From positions 22,355,764 through 22,415,763 of the forward strand of contig NC_088306.1 in assembly GCF_032854445.1 (NCBI RefSeq): a stretch of DNA of 60,000 nucleotides. The letters are read 5' to 3'. A program made the position numbers and the translations under genes. The stretch is from Liolophura sinensis. Lineage: Eukaryota; Mollusca; Polyplacophora; Chitonida; Chitonidae. Below, piece after piece: positions 22,105-34,100 of this stretch (positions are counted from its first letter, which is position 1; the number at the start of each line of letters is the position of its first letter). Below the pieces are notes generated by a model that was not told where the DNA came from, did no database searches, and was given only the letters and a program-made list of their open reading frames with translations.

Positions 22105-25100
22105 CTGCAATACCAAAACAGTGTAAACTGTAAGACCAGAATAGTGCAAACTGTAAAAAAAAAACCAGAACAGTGTAAAATATAATACCAGAACAGTGTA
22201 AAACGTAAAACCAGAACAATGTAAGCTGTAAGACCAGAACAGTGTAAGCTGTAAGATCAGAACAGTGTATTTATTTATTTATTTATTTATTTGATTGGTG
22301 TTTTACGCCGTACTCAAGAATATTTCACTTATACGACGGAGGCCAGCATTATGGTGGGTGGAAACCGGGCACAGCCCGGGGGAAACCCACGACCATCCGC
22401 AGGTTGCTGGCAGAGCTTCCCACTTACGGCCGGAGAGGAAGCCTGCATGAGCTGGACTTGAACTCACAGCGGCCGCATTGGTGAGAGACTCCTGGGTCAT
22501 TACGCTGCGCTCGCGCGCCAATCAACTGAGCCACGAAGGCCCCCAGAACAGTGTAAGCTGTAAAACCAGAACAGTGTCAACTGTAATACCAGAACAGTGT
22601 AAACTGTAAGACCAAAACAGTGTTAAATGTAAAACCAGAACAGTGCAAACTGTAAAACCGGAAAAGTGTAAAATGTAAAACCAGAACAGTACAAACTGTA
22701 AAACCAGAATAGTGCAAACTGTAAACCTAGAACAGTGTAAAATATAAAACCAGAACAGTGTGAGCTGTAAAACCAGAGCAGTGTAAGCTGTAAAACCAGA
22801 ATAGCGTAAACAGTAAAACCAAAACAGTGTAAGCTCTAAAACCAGAACACTGCAAACTGTAAAACCGGAACAATGTAAAATGTAAAATCAGAACACTGCA
22901 AACTGCAAAACCAAAACAGTGTAAGCTGTAAAACCAGAACAGCGTAAACTGTAAAACCAGAACAGTGTAAACTGTAAAACCAGAAAAGTGTAAACTGTAA
23001 AACCAGAACAGCGTAAACAGTGAAAGCAGAACAGCGTAAACTACAAACTATTCCACGTATAGGACAATGCCAGGCCAGCATTATGGCGGAAGGAAACCGA
23101 ACAGCGGCCGACGAAACACACGACCACGCAGACTGCTGACAGACCTTCACACATACGGCCTGAGAGGAGTTAACATCAGCTGGACTTGAACTCACACCGA
23201 TCGCATTGGTGAGAGGATCATGTGTCAATGCGCCGCGCTGAAAAGCTAACCAATAGGCCACGGAGGCATCCTGCATTAACAGGTGAATGTTAGGCTGAAG
23301 GGATATTAACTTACTACGCTGAGACACAACTGGTTTTGCCTTTGGAGCGGGCAAAGCAGCAGCCGTTTCTGAAACGAGAATAAAAAGTATACATGATTGC
23401 TCATGTGTGTACCCACTATCGTGACATGTGTCTGGTCTGACCATGGCTTAATATTATCAACAGAGTATTTGTAAAAAAAAAAAACTACACAAAATTGGGG
23501 AAGGGGGTGGGGTGGGGCGGGCGGGGGTGGGGGGGACAAATGTGTTGCTGAAGAGATATATAACTTACGAGAGACCACTGGTTCTGTCTTAGCAGAGGGC
23601 ATAACTGTCGTCATTTCTGAAACGAGAATAAAAAGTATACATGATTGCTCATGTGTGTACCCACTATCGTGACATGTGTCTGGTCTGACCATGGCTTAAT
23701 ATTATCAACAGAGTATTTGTAAAAAAAAAAAAACTACACAAAATTGGGGAAGGGGGGGGGCGGGGGGGGGGACAAATGTGTTGCTGAAGAGATATATAAC
23801 TTACGAGAGACCACTGGTTCTGTCTTAGCAGAGGGCATAACTGTCGTCATTTCTGAAACCAGAATTAAAAGTATTAATATTAGTGTTAGCTAATGCTCTA
23901 CAGATCAGTTGTGAATCGTTTCGGATAAATTTTAGGATGTGTTCGAGACCGTGGACATCTTGGCACTTCGCTCGTACGGGTCAGCGGCAAGCAGATAACG
24001 AGGTGAAAGATAACATGGGAAGGTATAGGTAAATGAACAACATTTGGCGATATTCAGAGAGGTACGGCTTATCATAACCGTATTACATGCTGTATGTTAC
24101 GGTTATGATAAGCCGTACTTCTCTGAATATCGCCAAGAAAATTTCACGCGTATGTAATATGTGTATTACATGCACATATAGCATGTAATACAACAGAAGA
24201 ATGTGCACAGCATATATATAATTTGTGAACTTCAACAAAACCTGGTTTTCGATGTATGAGGCCGTGACACAGAGTTGTGTATTAATTACAACCTCATTTA
24301 GAAAAGGTTTTCACCGCCGTGTGTGAGCGAGTATACGTGTAGGCAAATGCCCGGATATGAGGGGTCTCGAATTTGTAACGGCCAAACGCGTAGTTTTCTT
24401 TTCATTGATTCAAGGGAGATCACTGTGTAAGATTTGGATGGTCACGTGGTAACATGGCGTGCTCCCATCTATAACCGCATTGTTCACTCAGCCCCACTGA
24501 AGTTTAGAAAAACGTTGTGTTATGTGAGCATTTAGGTATTGATTTGTATGCACTTAATTTTGTGAACGTCGTGTCTAATAAACGGTGGCAGTAAGTTGTA
24601 AGCGTAAAGCTCGTAATGGCTGATAGTTGTGTTGAACTTCACTAGTCTATCGAACTACAGGTACCGCGTATGCACTGAAGTTATGTAAGTACATACTTGT
24701 AAACGACCAGTAAGAGTTGTCTCCCATGAGCATGAATCACCGTAATGTGGTGTTAAGACAATTATTGAGTATCATATGTTCAGTACCTGGAAAACAGCAG
24801 AGAACTTTCTTTCCGGTCAAGCAGGCTTTCCCATCTCCAGCATTGTCACTTTGGACATACTGTCTTCCAATCTGTTCACAGTCTCCGATCTCTGCATAAC
24901 AACTGGGGGATCTTCCCACCCATAAGCAGTCTGAAAATTTAATTCATTTACTTATTTTTCTTTTTGTTTATATGATTGGTCTTTTATGCCGTTTACCCAA
25001 GAATATTTCACGTGCACGAAGGCAGCCAACATTATGGTGGGAGCAAACCGGGCAAAGCTTAGGTGAAACCCACGACGATCCACAGGTTACCAGAAGAGGA

Positions 25101-28100
25101 AGCCACCATGAGCTGGACACAACGTTCGCATTGGCGAAAGGCGTGATTGTGCCGCGCAAAATTTGATTCATGTGTTATTTAAGAATTGCTTACTCTTTAT
25201 CCGGTCATTGTTGTTCATTTTTAACCGGTAAATGTGGAACAGTTCAAATTGTAGAACGAGGCACCGCAAGCGCTATCAACAAATGTGCGAGTGTCTGAGA
25301 ATGATCAACTTCCTACTCAAAGCACGGAGGATGAAGGCGTCCGGATATGATTTAACGTTCCACGTTAAATGTAGTAGGAAAATCAAAAGTATAATAAAAT
25401 ATATAATCTAATATATTAAATGTCCAAAGGTTTCCTCCCACCACCATGGTGGCCGCCGTCATAGCATTTGTCCTGAAAATGCCCAAAGGTTTTCCGCCAC
25501 CATAATGCTGGCCACCGACACTGAATTGCCCTATAAATGCCCAAAGGTTTCCTCCCACCACAATGCTCGCCGCCGACACAGTATTGCCCTATAAATACCC
25601 AAACGTTTCCTTCCATCATAATGCTGGCCGACGTCGTATAAGTGAAATATTCTTGAGTACGGCCTAAAATACCAATCAAATAAATAAACAAAAAATGGAC
25701 CATAGTTTTGTGTACAGACCTTCCCACATACGGCCGGAGAGGAAGCCAGCATGAGCTGGACTTAAACTCAAAGCGACCGCATTCTCAAAGCGACCCTGCG
25801 CTAGCGCGCTAACCAACTGAGCCACGGAGGCCCCAGTATTTTTTTAACTGGTGTTGGCGGATAAGGAGCGAGGCTGATCAAACGGGGTAGATTCCTTGGA
25901 AAACCGCCACTTTTGACCAGGTACTTCATAAACACCATAGGGTGCAGATAAAACAGCGAGAGCTGAATTCGAACCCACGAACCTCATTCATCACAAGCTA
26001 CCTGTGTTACGAAACAACTCAGACAATTAAACCATTTAGAGCCCGTGTACATGTTGTTTTTACAACTATGAAATCGTTATCTCATCACATAAAACCGACT
26101 TGCTTAGACAAAACAAAAACATATGTAAATAGGTGCTTTATTTTAAAATATATCTATGAATGAATTTGAAAGGCAGATTACATTTCCGCCATAAGCAGTT
26201 TGTATCTTGCCTTGTCATGCATTTTCAACTATGTTCCCACTTTTCCTAACACAAACCGGGGATTTCACAACTGGCGTACGTGCTCTTAGTCAAAGCATCT
26301 GCGGCAAAATAGTTACAAAAGCACGAGTTAAACAGTTAGAATTAGTTTAATCATGACGTGTGCGAAGGAAACTGGATTATTGTTATATATGTAAAACGAC
26401 TGGTGTTACCTTTTGCGTACAGGTATCGCAATTCTGCAAAAAACAAAAAACAAACAAACAAACAAAAGAAAACCATGTCAAATTTACACAAACGAGTGTT
26501 TTATCAGGGATGAAGATTTTCTCTTCCTCCCATGTTTTGTTAACTACTCCTGAACATACATGGCGGCATGGACTTGGATCAGCAGTAACGTGATTCTGAT
26601 AGCCAATCGAGCGCCTGCACAGTGGAAATTAAAAATGAACACAGTGGAATGTTAATACGTACATGCATACACATACTCATCAAGCTGTCGACTCATATTA
26701 CATCGGGTTTCCCAGTGGACTCATTTGCTGGGAAGATTGTTGAGGGTCAGGAAATTTAAAAGTTGTCCATTTATATTTCAATAATTCCACGTTGTAGGCC
26801 TACTTAGCAATTCTGCATTCATATGACAACAAAGAAGCATAAGATGTGTGTATATACACTGCGTCTTACTGTAGAAGGAAGACCTGAGAACAAACCTTGG
26901 TCGGGTTTTAAAATGATGGTTTTAAAATGGCAGCCTCCCTTTGCGCTCTGCACTCAGAGGTTAGACCAGGAAACATGACCGGTTGGCCGGTGTCTATATA
27001 ATGTGACTGGGTATGGTGTCGTCTGGTGTTTTCGGCATGATACTTCAGTGGCGGTAGTACTTTGGCGGCATGGACTCGCAATGCCACAAGACACACTATA
27101 GATACACACACACAATGCTTTTTCGTCGCCATATTGATTGTCAAATTGTTCAGCACAATGTACGACGTGAAACCTCAAGCACACATACATACACATATAA
27201 ATTCTTATGTCCGGGCGAGTGCATGCCTCCGGAGTGCTTCAAAGTTGCCGGAGGTGAATATAATCCAGAAACACCAAGCGAATTGTAACTGAAGAGAAAT
27301 CTTTTAAATATTTTTGTTTTTAATGGTTTCTTATTTAATAATAACCAGCCAAACAGACTCTTCAGTTTGAATCAGAAATTTAATCTTGTGTTAACCCTAT
27401 GAGTATGAAGAAGCTTCCGTCTCTCTCCCCAGCTGTTTCAAAAAAGCATTGCATTTCGTAAAGGCCTAAAGTAATGTACCTTCTATCACAGTTGAAGCAG
27501 CTGAAGAATGTGGTTGGGTCATTTAAAAACTGATCTTTATAGAAAAGTCCAGGTACAAATCATGAAAACTGTATGGAGTGTAGTGGCATAAAACATGAGA
27601 ACTGTGAGGAATACAAAGGAGAAAACTGTAACATGATGAAACAAAAAATGAAAAATGTGACGAATATGATGACACAAATCAAGGAAACAGTGTTGAATTA
27701 AATACCGCAAAAAATAAAAACTTTGTAGACTATGATGGCACAAAACATGAAAGCTGTGTGCAATATGATGACACAAACATGACAACGGTTGTGGAATGTA
27801 ATAGCACAAACATGACAACAGTGTGGACTATGATAACACAAACGTGACAACTGTGTGGAATATGATGGCACAAACGTGACAACTGTGTGCAATATGATGG
27901 CACAAACATGACCACTCTGTGGAATGTGATGGCACAAACATGACAACTGTTTGGAATGTGATGGCACAAACATGACAACTGTTTGGAATGTGATGGCACA
28001 AACATGACAACTGTGAGGAATGTGATGGCACAAACATGACAACAGTGTGGAATATGATGGCACAAACATGATAACTGTGTGGAATGTGATGGCACAAACG

Positions 28101-31100
28101 TGACTGCTGTGTGCAATATGATGGCACAAATATGACAACTTTGTAGAATGTGATTGGCACAAACATGACAACTGTGTGCAAGATGATGGCACAAATATGA
28201 CAACTGTGTGGAATATGATTGCACAAACATGACAAGTGTGTGGAAATGTGATGGCAAAAACATGACAACTGTGTGGATTGTGGTGGCACAAACATGGCAA
28301 CTGTGTGAAATGTGATGGCGCAAAAAATGACAACTGTGTGGAATGTGATGGCACAAACGTGACAACTGTGTGGAATTGTGATGGCACAAAACAAGCTAAC
28401 TGTGTAAAATATGATGCACAAACTAGACAACTGTGTCGAATGTTATGACACAAACGTGACAACTGTGTGCAATATGATGGCACAAATATGGCAACTGTTT
28501 GGAACTGTGTGGAATGTGATGCACAAACATGACAACTGTGGAATGTGTTGGCACAAACATGACAACTGTGTGCAATATGATGGCACAAACATGACAACTG
28601 TGTGGAATATGATGGCACAAATATGACAACTGTTTGGAACTGTGTGGAATGTGATGGCACAAACATGACAACTGTGTGGAATATGATGGCACAAATATGA
28701 CAACTGTTTGGAACTGTGTGGAATGTGTTGGCACAAACATGACAACTGTGTGCAATATGATGGCACAAACATGACAACTGTGTGGAATATGATGGCACAA
28801 ACATGGCAACTGTGTGGAATATGAGGCACAAACATGACAACTGTGGGGAATGTGATGGCACAAACATGACAACTGTGTGCAATATGATGGCACAAACATG
28901 GCAACTGTGTGGAATGTGATGGCACAAACAAGCCAACTGTGTGGAATGTGATGGCACAAACATGGCAACTGTGTGCAATATGATGGCACAAACATGGCAA
29001 CTGTGTAGAATGTGATGGCACAAACATGACAACTGTGTGGAATGTAATGACACAAACATGACAACTGTGTGGAATGTGGTGGCACAAACATGACAACTGT
29101 GTGGAATGTGGTGGCACAAACATGACGACTGTCTTGAATGTGATGGCAGAAACATGACAACTGTGTGCAATATGATGGCACAAACATGACAACTGTTTGG
29201 AATATGATGGCGCAAACATGACAACTGTGTGGAATGTGATGGCACAAATATGACAACTGTGTGGAATATGATGGCACATACATGACAACTGTGTGGAATG
29301 TGGTGGCACAAACATGGCAACTGTGTGGAATGTGATGGCACAAACATGACAACTGTGTGAAATATGATGGCACATACATGACAACTGTGTGAAATGTGAT
29401 GGCACAAACAAGACAACTGTGTGGAATGTGACGGCACAAACATGACAATTGTGTGGAATGTGATGGCACAAACATTTACAACTGTGTGGAATATGATGGC
29501 ACAAAACATGACAACTGTGTGCAATATGATGGCACAAACATGACGACTGTGAGGAAAATGATGGCAAAAAACATGACAACTGTGTGGAATATGATGGAAC
29601 AAACATGACAACTGTGAGAAATGTGATGTCACAAACATGACAACTGTGTGGAATATGATGGTACAAACATGAATACTCTGTGGAATATGGTGGCACAAAC
29701 ATGACGACTCTGTGGAATGTGATGGCACAAACATGACAACTGTGTGGAAAATGATGGCACAAACATGACAACTGTGTGGAATGTGATGGCACAAACATGA
29801 CAACTGTGTGGAATGTGGTGGCACAAACATGGCAACTGTGTAAAATGTGATGGCACAAAAATGACAACTGTGTGGAATGTGATGGCATAAACGTCACAAC
29901 TGTGTGGAATGTGATGGCACAAACAAGACAACTGTGTGGAATGTGGACGGCACAAACATGACAACTGTGTAGAATGTGGTGGCACAAACGTGACTGCTGT
30001 GTGGAATGTGGTGGCAGAAATATGACAACTGTGTGGAATATGATGGCACAAACATGACAACTGTGTGGAATGTGATGGCGCAACCATGATAATTGTGTTG
30101 AATGCAATGGCACAACATGGCAATTGTGTGCAATATGATGGCACAAATATGGCAACGGTGTGGAATGTGATGGCACATACATGACAACTGTGTGCAATAT
30201 GATGGCACAAATATGGCAACTGTGTGGAATATGATGGTACAAACATGACAACTGTGTGGATTGTGATGGCACAAATATGGCAACTGTGTGGAATGTGATG
30301 GCACAAACATGGCAACTGTGTGGAATATGATGGCACAAACATGACAACTGTGGGGAATGTGATGGCACAAACATGACAACTGTGTGCAATATGATGGCAC
30401 AAACATGGCAACTGTGTGGAATGTGATGGCACAAACAAGCCAACTGTGTGGAATGTGATGGCACAAACATGACAACTTTGTGCAATATGATGGCACAAAC
30501 ATGGCAACTGTGTAGAATGTGATGGCACAAACATGACAACTGTGTGGAATGTGATGACACAAACATGACAACTGTGTGGAATGTGGTGGCACAAACATGA
30601 CAACTGTGTAAAATGTGGTGGCACAAACATGACGACTGTCTTGAATGTGATGGCAGAAACATGACAACTGTGTGCAATATGATGGCACAAACATGACAAC
30701 TGTTTGGAATATGATGGCACAAACATTACAACTGTGTGGAATGTGATGGCACAAATATGACAACTGTGTGGAATATGATGGCGCATACATGACAACTGTG
30801 TGGAATGTGGTGGCACAAACATGGCAACTGTGTGGAATGTGATGGCACAAACATGACAACTGTGTGGAATATGATGGCACAAACATGACAACTGTGTGCA
30901 ATATGATGACAAAAACATGACAACTGTGTGGAATGTGATGGCACAAACAAGACAACTCTGTGGAATGTGACGGCACAAACATGACAACTGTGTGCAATAT
31001 GAAGGCACAAACATGACAACTGTGTGGAATGTGATGACACAAACATGACAACTGTGTGGAATGTGATGGCACAAACATGACAACTGTGTGGAATGTGATG

Positions 31101-34100
31101 GCACAAACATGACAACTGTGTGCAATATGAAGGCACAAACATGACAACTGTGTGGAATGTGATGGCACAAACATGGCAACTGTGTGGAAGGTGATGGCAC
31201 AAATATGGCAACTGTGTGGAATGTGATGGCACAAACATGACAACTGTGTGGAATGTGATGGCACAAACATGACAACTGTGTGGACTGTGATGGCACAAAC
31301 ATGACAACTGTGTGCAATATGAAGGCACAAACATGACAACTGTGTGGAATGTGATGGCACAAATATGGCAACTGTATGGAATATGATGGCACAAACATGA
31401 CAACTGTGTGCAACATGATGGCACAAACATGATAACTGTGTGGAATGTGACGGCACAAACATGACAACTGTGTGGAATGTGGTGGCACAAACATGACAAT
31501 TGTGTGCAATATGATGGCACAAACATGGCAACTGTGTGGAATGTGATGACACAAACATGACAACTGTGTGGAATGTGATGGCACAAACATGACAACTGTG
31601 TGGAATGTGATGGCACAAATATGACAACGGTGAGGAATATGATGGCACAAAACAAGCCAACTGTGTGGAATGTGATGGCACAAACATGACAACTGTGTGG
31701 AATATGATGGCACAAATATGAGAACTGTGTGGAATGTGATGGCACAAACAAGACAACTGTGTGGAATGTGATGGCACAAACATGACGACTGTGTGGAATG
31801 TGATGGCACAAACATGACAACTGTGTGGAATGTGATGGCACAAACATGACAACTGTGTGGACTGTGATGGCACAAACATGACAACTGTGTGCAATATGAA
31901 GGCACAAACATGACAACTGTGTGGAATGTGATGGCACAAATATGGCAACTGTATGGAATATGATGGCACAAACATGACAACTGTGTGCAACATGATGGCA
32001 CAAACATGATAACTGTGTGGAATGTGACGGCACAAACATGACAACTGTGTGGAATGTGGTGGCACAAACATGGACAATTGTGTGCAATATGATGGCACAA
32101 ACATGGCAACTGTGTGGAATGTGATGACACAAAACATGACAACTGTGTGGAATGTGATGGCACAAACATGACAACTGTGTGGAATGTGATGGCACAAATA
32201 TGACAACGGTGAGGAATATGATGGCACAAAACAAGCCAACTGTGTGGAATGTGATGGCACAAACATGACAACTGTGTGGAATATGATGGCACAAATATGA
32301 GAACTGTGTGGAATGTGATGGCACAAACATGACAACTGTGTGGAATGTGAAGGCACAAACATGACGACTGTGTGGAATGTGATGGCACAAACATGACAAC
32401 TGTGTGGAATGTGATGGCACAAACTAGACAACTATGTGGAATGTGATGGCGCAAACATGACAACTGTGTGGAATGTGATGGCACAAAACATGACAACTGT
32501 GTGGAATATGATGGCACAAACATAACAACTGTGTGGAATGTGATGGCACAAACATGACAACTGTGGGTAATGTGATGGCACAAACATGGCAACTGTGTGG
32601 AATGTGATGGTACAAACATGACAACTGTGGGGAATGTGATGGCGGAAATAATAAAAGATGTTGATTTTGAAGGCGCAAAACTTTGACAAACGCTGTGGAA
32701 TCTGAAGGCACAAAATATTGACGAAATGTGTGGAATCTGCAGGTACAAAACATTGACAACGGTGTGGAATCTGAAGTCACAAAACATTGGCGGCAGTGTG
32801 GAATCTGCAGGTACAAAACATTGACAACGGTGTGATATCTGCAGGTACAAAACATTGACAACGGTGTGGAATCTGCAGGTACAAAACATTGACAACGGTG
32901 TGGAATCTGAAGGCACAAAATATTGACAACGGTGTGGAATCTGTAGGTACAAAACATTGACAACGGTGTGGAATCTGAAGGCACTAAATAATGACAACGG
33001 TGTGGAATCTGCAGGTACAAAACATTGGCAACGGTGTGGAATCTGAAGGCACAAAACATTGACAACAGTGTGAATTCTTGACGCACAAAACACTGGCAGC
33101 GGTGTGGAATCTGCAGGTACAAAACATTGTTAGCGGTGTGGAATCTGCAGGTACAAAATATTGCCAGCGGTGTGGAATCTGCAGGCACAAAACATTGACA
33201 ACGGTGTGGAATCTGAAGGTACAAAACATTGGCAACGGTGTGGAATCTGAAGGCACTAAATAATGACAAGGTGTGGAATCTGCAGGTAGAAAACATTGAC
33301 AACGGTGTGGAATCTGAAGGCACTAAATAATGACAACGGTGTGGAATCTGCAGGTACAAAACATTGACAGCGGTGTGGAATCTGAAGGCACTAAATAATG
33401 ACAACAGTGTGGAATCTTTAGGCAGAAAACATTAGAACTATATGAAATTTTACGTGGAAAATGTGTGTAATTTGACATAATGAAAAGTACCAAAAGGTAC
33501 AAAACAATAAAAACTGTCTGAATTTGACGGCTCAAAATATAGAAAATTGTATGGGGTTTGCATTGTAAATAACATGAAAAACTGTGTGGGATTTAACAGT
33601 TCGAATTAAGGGAAGTGTGGACAATGTATGTACATGTAGACTCCTACCTGGTGAACAGCAGTAGATTGTTGGTCCAACCCAGCAGTTAGAATATCATAAT
33701 ACATTGGTTCTAATCCCACACTGAGACAATCCATGGCATCGCCAGTGCAGAATATAGTCCCCTGCCCCAACATTTCACATCGTTGTGACCCTGACAAGTA
33801 CAGCACAGTCTAATGTAAAATCATGAATATGATCTCAGGTCAGTTTATGACATATAACTTCCCTAAGTGCTGTTCATAGCTCTACGACATATGTCTTCAT
33901 TCTAGTTAAGGACTTAGCCTGAACGAGCCACATGAACCAGCCCCTGGTTCACTGTGTTTTGTCTTTTCTTTCCGCCTTCATTTTTAACATTAACGATAGT
34001 GTCTTACAGGAAGAAAATCACAAAACACCTTTATGGTATATCTGTAAGATGGATATGAAGTAATTAACTAGTAAGGCATGGCAGACAGATGTTCAAGCTA

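Larger units (their letters stand above)
27548..32650. repeat. Satellite A, array 1: 32-bp monomer, about 155 copies
   Basis: The consensus on the plus strand is GATGGCACAAACATGACAAC followed by TGTGTGGAATGT. The commonest variants are GCAATATGATGG, ACATGGCAAC and AAATATGACAAC. The left edge (27,548-27,720) is strongly degenerate and the core is much more uniform, as expected when unequal exchange homogenises the centre. Off-length monomers and higher-order duplications are present. No stop triplet exists in any minus-strand frame of the consensus, which creates overlapping long open frames in three frames. Confidence 0.98.

Noticed and set aside
22303-22521. Minus-strand frame MARERSVMTQESLTN and similar frames elsewhere
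   Set aside because: Lies wholly in SINE-1. Equivalent frames appear in other copies (2.7, 9.2, 25.0, 25.6 and 54.0 kb).
26908-27196. Two minus-strand frames of about 80 codons with a hydrophobic start
   Set aside because: Derived from SINE-3 fragments; no splice or domain support.
29629-33093. 1,154-codon minus-strand open frame and its overlapping neighbours
   Set aside because: It runs through satellites A and B, whose monomers have no stop in any minus frame. Three frames are open at once, with no domain, splice or start context.
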